Below are positions 1 to 9,690 of a stretch of DNA of 37,353 nucleotides, in pieces. Position 1 is the first letter of the stretch; each line of letters starts with the position of its first letter. This DNA is from Deltaproteobacteria bacterium. GTDB taxonomy: Bacteria > Desulfobacterota > Syntrophia > Syntrophales > UBA5619. The DNA lies in NCBI GenBank assembly GCA_016935075.1, contig JAFGRP010000091.1:1-37353 (forward strand), read 5' to 3'. The translations under genes were made by a program, and so were the position numbers. The notes below the pieces were generated by a model that worked only from the letters and a program-made list of their open reading frames with translations, was not told the origin of the DNA and did not search any database.

Positions 1-2456
1 CGGACCGGGTTCCAGTGGATGTCGTAGTTGATCAACGTGTCGCAGTCCTGGAGGTTTTGCCCCTCGGAGATGCAGTCCGTGGCGATGAGAAAGTCGATCT
101 CGCCCTCCTGCGGCAAGGAGCGGATCTTCCGTCGGTTCTTGGAGAGGGGCGAAAAATTCGTGAGGATGTGATTGTATTCGTTTTTCCCGAAGGTGGTCCG
201 GTTCTCGACCGCGCCGCCGGTAACCAGGGCAATGTGGACGCCCAATTCGCTCCGCGCCCACTCCCGGAGCGCTTCGTAGAGGTAGAGCGCCGTGTCGGCA
301 AAGGCGGTGAAGACCAGGGCCTTCCGGTTGGACCGACCGTCCCGCGTCGCGGCCGGGTGCAGGGCCTTTTCCCGGAGGAGATCCCGCAAGGCTGCCAGCT
401 TGGCGTCCCGTGCCATCGTGACGGCGGCGGCCTCCTGGAGGAGGCTCGCAATCTGTTTCCGGTCCTTTTCCAGATCAGTCAGCCAAGCGTCCACGTCGAG
501 GTCAACCAGGCTGAAGGTGGCCTTCTGGCCGACCTCCCATGCCTCCTCCGTCTCGGGATCGTCGTCTTCGACGGCGAGATCGTCCAGATCGACCGCTTCG
601 GTCAGGGCCTGGTGGGCTTGGAAGGCGCGGAGTTTTTCTTCCAGGACTTCGATTTTGCTAACAGTTCTTTCCATCGACACGGCGAAGGAATGGACGCAGC
701 TCTCCAGGCGCTTGAGGAAATTGACCTTCATCATCCCGATGAGGAACCGTTCCCGGCCCGCCTGGGTGAAGTTCCGGATCTTGAATTCATATTTTTCCCG
801 GTGCTCCGGCCGGACGTACTTCGACGGGTTGAACAGTGAGAGCTCGTATTTCTGGATCTCCTCGTTCAGGCGGTCGTAAGAGATGAAGGCGTTTTCCGCG
901 TCGATCCGCGGGTAGATGGCCTGCGGCTTCTCCCGGCGTGGGAATTCGCCGATTTCTTTCAAATCGTAGTATTGCCGGATGTGTTTCCGGGAACGGGCAA
1001 TGGTCAGTTCGTCCAGCAGCTTGAAGAAGGCTGAATCCAGCCGCTCCATGAGATCGCGGATATCCCTCTCCTGCCGGCCGGACCAAATTGTGAAGACCGA
1101 CTGGGCCGCTTTGAGCGTATCGCCGATGCTCCGAATCCGGATGGATTCCCGAAAGGCGTCGTCTCGCTCCTCGGTTACGAAGTAGATCTGGTTGCGAAGA
1201 TCGCGGAGATTGTTGTTGACCGGCGTCGCGGAGAGCATCAGGACCTTCGTCTTGACCCCTTTTTTGATGATCTCCTCCATGAGTCGCTCATACCGACTGA
1301 CCCGGACGACCCGCCCCTCCTCGTCCCGCTTCCCCTTCGTGTTGTTCCGGAAATTGTGGGATTCGTCGATGACGACGAGATCGAAGTTCCCCCAGTTGAT
1401 TTGACCGAGATCGATATCGCCGGAACAACCGCCGTCCCGGCTCAGATCGGTGTGGCACAGGACCGTGTAGCTGAAACGGTCCTCCAGGAACAGATTGAGT
1501 TCGCTGTTGTTCTGGGCTTGGTAGATCGTCCAGTTTTCGCGGAGCTTCTTCGGGCACAGCACTAAGACGCGGTGGTTCTTGAGTTCGTAGTACTTCACGA
1601 CAGCCAAGGCTTCGAACGTCTTTCCAAGGCCCACGCTATCGGCGATGATGCAGCCGCCGTGACACTCGATCTTGTTGATCGCCCCCTTCACCCCGTCCCG
1701 CTGGAAGGCGTAGAGGGCGGTCCAGATTTGGGTATCGAAGAGATGGAGCTTCCGGTCAAGGAGCCCACCCGTCTCCTGGTCGAGGAGAAACTTCTCGAAG
1801 ATGTGGTAGAGGGTCTTGAAATAGATGAAATCCGGGGCGTTTTCCCGGTAGAGCTGGGCCAGGTAGCCGAGAACGTCCTCCTTGACATCGGCTACGAGTT
1901 CTTCGTCGTTCCAGAGCTCGTCGAACCAGTTCCTCAAGTCCAGGCGATCGCGGTCGTCTGTGACCTCCAGGTTCAGCTCGATGTTGGAGGTGACACCGTA
2001 ACCGAGACCGCCGACGGTGAAGTTGGAGCTTCCCACAAGCGCTTTTTCGATGCCATTGTGGTTGATGTGGTAGAGCTTGCCGTGGAGGAGGTTGCTCCGC
2101 CGGATGGAACGGATGCCGACCTTCTCCCGGATCCAGTCCGCGCACTGCCGGGCGACGGCCTTCTGGCGCAGGCAGTTCTTCAGTTGGAGCCTTTCATCCT
2201 CAATCCGGTAGGCCTTCGTCTCCGTTCGGTCCGGGTCCAGATTTTTTACGAAACGGGGTTCGCCGAAGAGGAAGCGGAGACCGGCGATCTCTTCAAGCGG
2301 TTCTCTGAGCCGGGCATAGGCATAAATGGTGAAATAGGCGGAGACGATGGAGAGATCGGCACCCTTCCGGATGTGCTCTCGGAGGAAGTCGCCGACGTAG
2401 CCTCTCGTCCGGTTGTCCCGGATCGAAGACATCGGCAATGCCTGTGCATCTGACAT
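1..2456 (-). CDS. PLD-domain SF2/SNF2-type helicase, C-terminus cut by window edge
   Basis: Open minus frame from ATG at 2456 to the left edge; not in the ORF track because it has no stop in the window. Translation begins [50 protein letters not shown]. PLD-like [27 protein letters not shown] near 2.05 kb, Walker A [16 protein letters not shown] near 1.63 kb, DESH box [12 protein letters not shown] near 1.38 kb, motif V/VI region [31 protein letters not shown] near 0.05 kb. RBS GGAG upstream of the ATG. Confidence 0.9.
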   Translation of the reverse strand, partial: [818 protein letters not shown]

Positions 2457-2607
2457 CGGACATCTCCAAAGACGATACGGTGTATGAACGAACAGCACGA
2501 TATTTCAGTGTATTCATACGCCTTAATCGCGGAGAGATCAAGAAATATTACGTTATAAAGGCCTGGACCGGGACCGCCGCAGCGGGAAAAACCCGGTCGT
2601 TCATAGG

Positions 2608-5586
2608 CTATTTCAGACGAAAGTCCACACGGCTGTTTTTGACCTTTTCTTTGGACGGCGGCAGCAGGAACTTCGTCTCGATGAGGAAGACCCGGTCCGG
2701 GGTCACCTCCCCGGACGCCAGGAGCGAGTCCCGGACATTCAGGGCGCGCTGCGAGGCCAGAAGGCGCAGATCGTCGTCCTTCACTTCAATGTGGGTCAGC
2801 ATCAGTTTTTCCATTTCCGGAACCTGCAGAATCTTGGCCCGGCCGGCGGCATCCCTGGGTTTCGGAAACGGTTCCGCGTCATAGGCCATCTTCAGGACCC
2901 TTTCATATTCATCGGCTCCGATGACGACCTTCTCCAGCGGGACGGCCTCCTTTCCCTGCCGGATCTCATCCTTGAGCTTCTGCGCCTTCAGCTTGTTCCG
3001 GAAGTTTTTGTCCTTGAGGGTTTCGCGGTCTTTTTCGACATCCACATACCCTTCGACGTCCAGTTTCAGGGCGGGCCGCTCTTTCAGGGCCTTTGCAAGG
3101 GACTGAATCTTCTTGAGATCCGCCTCCGGCGGGAAAGCGCTTCCGTAATCGAATTCGACAAAGCTCATCTCCTCTCCGCCCCCGAAAAGGGTCCCCAACA
3201 GCGCGAAAGGGGCGGAGGCGGCCTTGGTGAGCAGATTGACAAGGACCTGAAGGACGATGCGCCAGATGCTGAATTGCGGATCGTCCAGATTCCCGGAAAC
3301 GGGGATGTCCAGCTTGATCTGGTCGTTCCGGTCCTTGAGCAGCGAAATGGCCAGAGAGACGGGGAGTTTCGTCGCCTGGGGGCTCTCCACCTTTTCCCCC
3401 AGGTTGAACTGGTCGATGAAGATGTTGTTTATAGAATCCAGTTTCTTGCGGTCGATGAGATACTTCAGGTCAAAGGAAAGCTTTCCCTTCTGGATCGTAT
3501 AGCCGATGTACCTCCCGGAGTAGGGGGTCATGGGGCTCAGATCCATGTCCTTGAAGGCCGCCTTGACGTCCACGAAGAGATCCTTTGCCAGCGGGTTGAT
3601 CTTGCCGGTGATCTCCAGCGGGGCATAGCCTTCGAGCTTGCCCCGGATCTCCACATCCGCCCGGGTGGTCTCCATCGAGGAGAGGCCGGAGATGCGGCCG
3701 CCGAGCTCCACAAACCGGCCGGCGAAGTTGGGCTGGATGTACTTGTCCGTGAAGTCGATCTCGCCCCCCTGGAGGGTGACGGTGTCCAGCTTGATCTCGG
3801 GGGAAGCCTTCGTTGCATCCGCGGTCGATGGGGCCTTCTCTTTCACCTCGGCCGCAGCCGGCCCGGACGGGACCGGCGCGGCCTGTTTGGCGACCATCAG
3901 GTTCTGGAGATTCAGGGTTCCATCCTCCCGGACCAGGACCCGCGCAAAGAGACGGGTGAGGGCGATCTCCCGGATGTGGACGGACAGCGGATTGATCCCC
4001 GCGTCGATGCCGTTGACGTAAAAGGCCTCCCACTTGAGCAGATCGCCGGCCTGCGCCGCGTCGATGGACGCGAAGCGGGAGACGAGAACCTTTCCGGAAT
4101 AACGGGTCTTGAGGCTGCCCGTCGCCGAATCGGCCAGGAGGTTCCCCGCGGCGGAAATCTTCCCGTCCGTTACCTTGATGTTGACGACATCGCTCAGGTA
4201 AGGCTGAAAAGTGGGGATATCCAGATCCTTCAGGTTCAGCGCCAGTTTCGTCGAGAGGGGTTCGACCGTCATCGGACCGGCGAGCGAAACTTTACCCTTT
4301 TTGGGCAGAGACAGGGTCAGGGACATCTTTCCCTCTTTGCCCGCCGCCGTGGAGATCCCGCTTGCCTGCAGGCGGATGTCGCCCAAGACCGCGTTGAAGG
4401 GATCGCGGGGACCGGCATCGGCAAAAGTGACCTTTCCCTTTTCCACCAGGAGATCATCGACATCCAACACGGTCTTTTCCCCGTCCTCTTTCTTGGACCC
4501 ATCGTTGGGACCGGATGCCTCCCCGCTCCTGGTCCCTTCCTTCAGACCGGTTTCTCCAACGTTTTTAGACTTCTCCTCCCGGGCGGGGAGCAGGGTCAAA
4601 AGGTTGATCTCGCCCTTTTCGTTTTTTCTGACGTTGATTTCCGGGGCATCGAGGGCAAGCCGGGCGAGGTGGATCTCTCCCGCCAGCGGCCTGACCGAGG
4701 CCATATCGACGCTGAGCGATGGCAGCCTCAGAAGCGGCTTGCCGTTCAGGTCATCCAGGGCGACATTCTTCAGTGTCACATTGCCCGCGAGCGACAGAAA
4801 AGGCGCCTGATCCTTCTGTTGGCGATAGGAAAGTTTGGCCTTGACGTCCAGGCCGGCGGACAGAAGTTTCCCGTTGAACTTCACGGGGAAATAGGCCAGG
4901 TAATAGGGGATGTTCAGATCCCGGATGTCGATAGCCAGATCGGTTTCGCGCGACGTCGTGAAGGGTTTCGACTGCCCCTCCAGCGCATAGAGGGCGCCGT
5001 CGATCCGGGCGGCAAAAGAGGGCTTTACGAACGTGCTCACGTTGTAGTCAATGTTGGATATGAATGGAATCCCGACATTGATCTCCGCCGCCGCATGCCG
5101 GGTCTCCTTCGGTCCGTCGATGAAATCGATCTTCCCGTCGATCAGGCGGATGTTGTTGAAGGAAAAAAGAAACGGTCTGTCCTCCTTTTTGCCTTCCGCC
5201 GGTTTTTCCCCCGGCACGAGGTCGGCAAAATTGTACGCCCCCTCCCGGTCCCGCGATACATGGATGTAAGGTTTGACCAGCTTGATTTCATTGATGATCA
5301 GTGCCCGTTTCGGCAGCGACATCGCTTCCAGGTTGACCAGCAGTTCCTGGAAGGAGACGAAATCCCCGGCGCCCGTTCGTTCCTTCACGACGAACCCCTT
5401 GACCGACAGGGCCAGCGTAAAGGGATTGAAACCGACAGCCTCCAGCGCGACGCTGCGTCGGAGCTTCTCGGATAGGTTCTTGACCAGGAGGGATTTCAAT
5501 ACGGGCGGAACGACAAAGAAGCCGGTCAGCGCAAAAACCGCGACCAGCAGAACCGAAGCAATCATGATTTTTTTCAAGCGGCTCAT
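2608..5586 (-). CDS. DUF748/AsmA-like envelope protein
   Basis: 992 aa ORF with N-terminal TM segment, repeated AsmA-like patterns (SVKGFVVKE, LDVDDLLVEKGKVTFAD, GGEIDFTDKYIQPNFAGRFVELGGRISGLSS) and an OmpA-like C-terminal part. RBS AAGGAGGTGCAATT-ATG. Confidence 0.85.
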   Translation of the reverse strand: MSRLKKIMIASVLLVAVFALTGFFVVPPVLKSLLVKNLSEKLRRSVALEAVGFNPFTLALSVKGFVVKERTGAGDFVSFQELLVNLEAMSLPKRALIINEIKLVKPYIHVSRDREGAYNFADLVPGEKPAEGKKEDRPFLFSFNNIRLIDGKIDFIDGPKETRHAAAEINVGIPFISNIDYNVSTFVKPSFAARIDGALYALEGQSKPFTTSRETDLAIDIRDLNIPYYLAYFPVKFNGKLLSAGLDVKAKLSYRQQKDQAPFLSLAGNVTLKNVALDDLNGKPLLRLPSLSVDMASVRPLAGEIHLARLALDAPEINVRKNEKGEINLLTLLPAREEKSKNVGETGLKEGTRSGEASGPNDGSKKEDGEKTVLDVDDLLVEKGKVTFADAGPRDPFNAVLGDIRLQASGISTAAGKEGKMSLTLSLPKKGKVSLAGPMTVEPLSTKLALNLKDLDIPTFQPYLSDVVNIKVTDGKISAAGNLLADSATGSLKTRYSGKVLVSRFASIDAAQAGDLLKWEAFYVNGIDAGINPLSVHIREIALTRLFARVLVREDGTLNLQNLMVAKQAAPVPSGPAAAEVKEKAPSTADATKASPEIKLDTVTLQGGEIDFTDKYIQPNFAGRFVELGGRISGLSSMETTRADVEIRGKLEGYAPLEITGKINPLAKDLFVDVKAAFKDMDLSPMTPYSGRYIGYTIQKGKLSFDLKYLIDRKKLDSINNIFIDQFNLGEKVESPQATKLPVSLAISLLKDRNDQIKLDIPVSGNLDDPQFSIWRIVLQVLVNLLTKAASAPFALLGTLFGGGEEMSFVEFDYGSAFPPEADLKKIQSLAKALKERPALKLDVEGYVDVEKDRETLKDKNFRNKLKAQKLKDEIRQGKEAVPLEKVVIGADEYERVLKMAYDAEPFPKPRDAAGRAKILQVPEMEKLMLTHIEVKDDDLRLLASQRALNVRDSLLASGEVTPDRVFLIETKFLLPPSKEKVKNSRVDFRLK

Positions 5587-5671
5587 AATTGCACCTCCTT
5601 GTCAGACCTTGCCTGATCCGTCACTGCTTATGATTAATGCTCCAAAGAGACATTTTGGCCGAATCCCTCCG

Positions 5672-5968
5672 TCAGTAATGGTACCTCGCCTGCAGGAAAT
5701 CGATGCGGTCGCCGCCGACCAGATAGACGATGCGGTGCTCCTGGGTCAGGCGGCGGGACCAGACGCCGGGGGCAAGGTATTTCAGAGGTTCCGGCTTGCC
5801 GATCCCGGCAAAGGGGTCGCGCAGAACCGCTTCCACAATGACCAAGGCGCGCAGGGCAACCCTTCGTTCCGCGGCCACCCAATGGCGCAGATCCTCGATG
5901 AATTCCGGCTGGAAGACCGCCTCCCGCCGGGGTTGCTTGTTTGATCCGTCTTTATCCTTTTTCTCCAA
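5672..5968 (-). CDS. YoeB/Txe-family toxin
   Basis: 98 aa; PLKYLAPGVWSRRLTQEHRIVYLVGGDRIDFLQARYHY has the YoeB C-terminal pattern ending in HY. Probable TTG start overlapping the antitoxin 3' end. Confidence 0.85.
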   Translation of the reverse strand: MEKKDKDGSNKQPRREAVFQPEFIEDLRHWVAAERRVALRALVIVEAVLRDPFAGIGKPEPLKYLAPGVWSRRLTQEHRIVYLVGGDRIDFLQARYHY

Positions 5969-6239
5969 GACCGATCCCCTTTTTCAGCGCTTCGAGGGTC
6001 TGCGGTTTTTTAGTCCGCGACTGGGCGCGGGCCAGGGCCAGAAGCAGGCGCCTGGCATTTCTCGGCGAGCGGAGCAGGTGGGCCGTCTCCGAGAGGCTTG
6101 CCAGTTCGTCGGCGGCCACGACCGCGACGTCTTCGCCGTTCCGCCGCCGGATGATGACGATCTCCCGGTTCTCCGTCACCTCTTTGAACAAACTGGACAG
6201 GTTGGCGCGGGCCTGGGTGTAAGTTGTCTGAATGGGCAT
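5952..6239 (-). CDS. YefM/Phd-family antitoxin
   Basis: 95 aa; MPIQTTYTQARANLSSLFKEVTENREIVIIRRRNGEDVAVVAADELASLSETAHLL is a typical Phd/YefM N-domain. Overlaps the toxin by 17 nt. RBS AAGGAG. Confidence 0.9.
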   Translation of the reverse strand: MPIQTTYTQARANLSSLFKEVTENREIVIIRRRNGEDVAVVAADELASLSETAHLLRSPRNARRLLLALARAQSRTKKPQTLEALKKGIGLGEKG

Positions 6240-6260
6240 ATTGTTTCATATCTCCTTTTT

Positions 6261-6301
6261 CTGTACCGGAATACAGTACAGGTTGCGTCCGGGACTGTCA
6301 A
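6261..6301 (-). promoter_or_regulatory. Predicted TA promoter/operator with TGTAC...GTACA inverted repeat
   Basis: CTGTAC(6261-6266)...GTACAG(6276-6281). Minus-strand -35 TTGACA (plus 6296-6301), 17-nt spacer, -10-like TACTGT (plus 6273-6278) overlapping the repeat. Confidence 0.6.
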
Positions 6302-6306
6302 GTTCT

Positions 6307-7434
6307 TTATTGAACCGATTTTGATTGAAAAGATTTTCCCCGCCATTTTTCCATACCGTAATGGACGGCAAGGCCGGCCAAGAAGCCGACGGCCATGTTG
6401 GCCAGAAGGGAAACGGCGACGGTTATGACAAGCGGGATCAGGTCCCGGCCCGGGCGGACATCCCGGGCGAACTTCGTCAGCTCGATCCCGACGAGAAACA
6501 TCATCGCCCCGATGATCGCCATGGGAAATGCGGAAAAGAGGACGGCGATCGCAGCCGCAAGGAAGAGGCCGAGCGCGATCTCGATCGCCCCTTCGATCAG
6601 GTTCGTCCCGCCGGTGCGCGCCCCGAAGTAATACTGGCCGGCGAGCCCGCCGGAGCCGTGGCACATCGGCATCCCGCCGAAAAAGGGGGTGAGCAGGTTC
6701 ATGATCCCCTGGTTCCAGGAGAGTCTGCCCACGTCCACCGGCCGGTCGGGGAAATAGGTCCCGATCAGCGCGGAGGTGGCGATCGTCGCGTTCGTGATCG
6801 TCAGCGGGATCTGGGCGAAACCGGCCAGCATGAGCGAGTCCCAGACCTCTTTCGGGCTGAAACCGGTGAGAGGGGGCAGGGTGAAGCGGATCAGTTCCAC
6901 CGAAGGGAGCTTTCCCTGAAAGGCAACGATGGCTATCCCGAGGAGCATCAGGACGACGGCCGCCGGGGCGTAGCGGCTCTCCCGAAGGGTAAGGACGATG
7001 GCAATCGCAACGACGCCGAGGACCCAGCCGGTCGAGATCATCTTGAGCGCCTCGACGGCAAGCAGGATCCCGAGCGTCGCCTGGATCCCGCGGACGACGG
7101 AACGGGGGGTGATCTTCGCGAGGCGGCCGATGACCCCCGTTGCCGCGAAGAGGACCCAGACGACCCCCATCGCAAAGCCCGAGGCGTAGATCAGCGAAGG
7201 CGTCCAATGCTGTGCGATCGCGACGACGGCCAGGACCTTCATCGGCTCGATCGGCATCGGGAGCTTGTAGACCAGGCCGGTCGCGATGTTCGCAAGGCCC
7301 ATCATCACGAGAAATCCCGCCGGGTCGAGGCCGCAGACGGCGATGTAGCCGATCGCCAGCGGGAAGAGGGTCCCGAAGTCCCCCATCGATCCGGCCAGCT
7401 CCCGCAGATTGAATTCAAACGATTTGATCTTCAT
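6307..7434 (-). CDS. MOT1-family molybdate (sulfate) transporter
   Basis: 375 aa polytopic protein with MOT1/SulP-like signatures PMPIEPMKVLAVVAIA and GGMPMCHGSGGLAGQYYFGARTGG. Confidence 0.85.
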   Translation of the reverse strand: MKIKSFEFNLRELAGSMGDFGTLFPLAIGYIAVCGLDPAGFLVMMGLANIATGLVYKLPMPIEPMKVLAVVAIAQHWTPSLIYASGFAMGVVWVLFAATGVIGRLAKITPRSVVRGIQATLGILLAVEALKMISTGWVLGVVAIAIVLTLRESRYAPAAVVLMLLGIAIVAFQGKLPSVELIRFTLPPLTGFSPKEVWDSLMLAGFAQIPLTITNATIATSALIGTYFPDRPVDVGRLSWNQGIMNLLTPFFGGMPMCHGSGGLAGQYYFGARTGGTNLIEGAIEIALGLFLAAAIAVLFSAFPMAIIGAMMFLVGIELTKFARDVRPGRDLIPLVITVAVSLLANMAVGFLAGLAVHYGMEKWRGKSFQSKSVQ

Positions 7435-7900
7435 TCCCGTCTCAGAGGATTCGCCGGCGTCCGGGAGCTATGTGCGCTGGTTCAAATCCGCTTTCCCAGC
7501 GAAGCGCGTTGTTGTCATAAATCGCCGGATTTCACATCCCTGCCGTCCTGATCGGCCGGTGCACCGTGCGGGTACATGCAAAATCCGGATCAAGAACGGG
7601 CGCTATGCGTCAAGCGCCTGTCATTTTCAGAATGATGATCAACGCGGTCGGAGCATAGAAAAAAAAAAGGATCCTGTCAAGGCAACCGGCATTCCCCCTG
7701 CCGGAGGATTTTTCTGCGCCGCCCTGACGCCCAAAGCGGCGCCGGCCGGTTGAAAGAGGAATCATCATGCGAGCACGGCACGGAAGTCGAAAGAACTGGA
7801 TTTTCCGCTGAAATCCTGATAAGGGGTCATTTCCGCTTCCGTACCCGCCCGGGTCGGGGCGGTGAAAAAACGATCACGGAAAAGCGAAAAGGAGAAAACG

Positions 7901-8254
7901 ATGGCATCCCAGAGCAGGGAAACGAGACTGAAACAAAAGGCCGTCCTTGAGGCAAAATTAAAGAAGCGCCAGTCCCTTCTCGCCGAAAAAGGACTGGACG
8001 AGAAGAAGATCGCGCGGGACGTTCTCGTCAAGGCATTGAAGGCGGAACTCAAAAAGACGGCGGTCCAATTGAGGGCCATCGACGCCCATCAGAAACGGAC
8101 GGAGGATCTCGCCGCGATGAAGGCGGAACGCCTGGCAAAGCCCAGGGAAGAAGCCCCCAAGGCGAAGAAGGCCGCGCCGGAGCCGCCCCCGGAGGCAAAG
8201 GCCAAAAAGAAAAAGAAGAAAGAAGAAAAAACGGAAGAGGCCCCGAAGGAGTAG
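7901..8254 (+). CDS. Small Lys/Ala/Glu-rich protein of unknown function
   Basis: RBS AAAAGGAGAAAACG-ATG; MASQSRETRLKQKAVLEAKLKKRQSLLAEKG...EAKAKKKKKKEEKTEEAPKE. Only credible plus-strand gene; start trimmed from ORF 7862. Confidence 0.65.
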   Translation: MASQSRETRLKQKAVLEAKLKKRQSLLAEKGLDEKKIARDVLVKALKAELKKTAVQLRAIDAHQKRTEDLAAMKAERLAKPREEAPKAKKAAPEPPPEAKAKKKKKKEEKTEEAPKE

Positions 8255-8320
8255 CGCATCCGTATCCCTTCGATATCAGACGCTTCTGATGTTCCGGAGA
8301 CACGTTTCGATCCCTCGGGT

Positions 8321-8412
8321 CTGGGGACGCCTTGCGGCAAGGTGTCCCCAGATACCGATCCTTATTCCGGGGGACACGATGCGGTCCCTGCGGGCTTCCG
8401 CATCATGTCCCC
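8321..8412. repeat. Two tandem GGGGAC(A)-type hairpins (REP-like or bidirectional terminator region)
   Basis: CTGGGGACGCCTTG-CGG-CAAGGTGTCCCCAG (8321-8351) and GGGGACACGATGCGG-N13-CCGCATCATGTCCCC (8370-8412), between convergent genes. Confidence 0.7.
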
Positions 8413-8418
8413 GATTCT

Positions 8419-9633
8419 TTAGACGGTCCCCGATGTCTTCATGGCCTGGATTTGATCCCCGGCATATCCCAAATCCTTCAGTATCTCTTCCGTGTGCTCT
8501 CCGAGCCTGGGCGCCGGCATCGTGATCTCCGCCCTGGTTTTCGACAGTTTGATCGGGTTGTTCAGCACCTTGATCGGGCCGTAGTCCGGATGGTCCCAAT
8601 CCACGAAGAATTCGTTGGCGACGGCCTGCTGATCCCGGGTGACCTCGAGCGGCGACGTCACGGGGGACCAGACGATCCTGGTCCGGCCGAGGACCTCGAT
8701 CCATTCGTCGTACGTTCGGCTGCGGAACACCCCGTCGATCATGCTTACGAGTTCCGCGGCATTCCTGAACCGCGCATCGTACGTGGCGAACCGGGGATCG
8801 TTTTCCAGCTCCGGATGGGCAATCGCCGCGCAGAACCCGGGCCAGTAATGCTGGGCATTGGTCATCCCCAGCATGATCCAGCGATGATCCTTCGTCTCGT
8901 AGACGTTCCGAACCGGATTCCCCATGGATTTGCGCTGGGGTCTTAAGGCGTCCTCGCCGCTGATCAGGCAACCGGCAACATCGAATCCCAGAGTCCATAC
9001 GGCGCTATTGTATAGCGATATCTCCAGTTCCTGGGCCAGTCCGGTCTTCTCCCGGACATAAAGGGCGGTCATGATGCCGGCCAGGAGGCTCATGGCCGTA
9101 ATGCTGTCGCCATAGCCGGGCCGTGAAATGTTGGGCGCCACACCCGCATCATGCATCAGATCCATGACGCCGCTGCGCGCCCAGAAGGCGACGGTGTCGT
9201 AACCGCCGGTGTTTTTTTCAGGGCCGCGCCGGCCATAGCCCGTGACATTGGCAAAGATAATCCGGGGATTGATCTTCGACAGGATTGGATAGGTCAGGCA
9301 AAACTTCTCCATCTCGTAGGGCCGCAGGTTGTTCAGAAAAACGTCGGCGGTCGCCGCAAGCTTGTGCAGGATCTCCTGTCCTTCCGCAGACCCCAGATTC
9401 AGCGTGAGACTTTTTTTGTTTCGATCGGTATGCTCCCAGTAATAATTGACTGAATGGGGCTTGGCAAATCCGGACATCCCCTGTTTCAGGGCCTGGCGCC
9501 AGTTATCTCCCTTGCCGGGCGGTTCAACGTGAATGATCTCGGCGCCCCAGCTCCCCATCAGCATCCCGACGATGGGCATGGCAACGGCGCCCCCCACCTC
9601 AATCACCCTGATTCCCTGCAGTTCCCTGGCCAT
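8419..9633 (-). CDS. Class III (CaiB/BaiF, formyl-CoA transferase family) CoA-transferase
   Basis: MARELQGIRVIEVGGAVAMPIVGMLMGSWGAEIIHVEPPGKGDNWR...; conserved GGYD with the expected catalytic Asp; RBS GGGAGG before ATG at 9633. Confidence 0.9.
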   Translation of the reverse strand: MARELQGIRVIEVGGAVAMPIVGMLMGSWGAEIIHVEPPGKGDNWRQALKQGMSGFAKPHSVNYYWEHTDRNKKSLTLNLGSAEGQEILHKLAATADVFLNNLRPYEMEKFCLTYPILSKINPRIIFANVTGYGRRGPEKNTGGYDTVAFWARSGVMDLMHDAGVAPNISRPGYGDSITAMSLLAGIMTALYVREKTGLAQELEISLYNSAVWTLGFDVAGCLISGEDALRPQRKSMGNPVRNVYETKDHRWIMLGMTNAQHYWPGFCAAIAHPELENDPRFATYDARFRNAAELVSMIDGVFRSRTYDEWIEVLGRTRIVWSPVTSPLEVTRDQQAVANEFFVDWDHPDYGPIKVLNNPIKLSKTRAEITMPAPRLGEHTEEILKDLGYAGDQIQAMKTSGTV

Positions 9634-9690
9634 GCACGGCACCTCCCTTTTATTGAATTTACTGGCGCGATCCCATTTCCGTTCCTTGCC

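Noticed and set aside
15-2453. Plus-strand ORFs 15-839, 1356-1565 and 1572-2453
   Set aside because: They mirror the same codon register as the edge-truncated minus-strand helicase, which has Walker A and DESH motifs.
2482-2519. GTATGAA...TTCATAC inverted repeat upstream of the helicase
   Set aside because: 7-bp arms with a 24-nt spacer; weak support for an operator.
2791-5475. 894-aa plus-strand ORF
   Set aside because: Antisense shadow of the DUF748 gene; composition is typical of reverse-frame translation and the minus ORF has recognisable domain structure.
6325-7551. 408-aa plus-strand ORF rich in D/R/H
   Set aside because: Antisense to the MOT1 transporter; low-complexity shadow translation.
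7440-7600. Possible Moco riboswitch upstream of the molybdate transporter
   Set aside because: I could not match the conserved Moco-RNA core; needs an Infernal search before claiming.
7686-7704. CCGGCA-N7-TGCCGG hairpin followed by AGGATTTTTC as a plus-strand terminator
   Set aside because: No credible plus-strand gene lies upstream to terminate; may be incidental.
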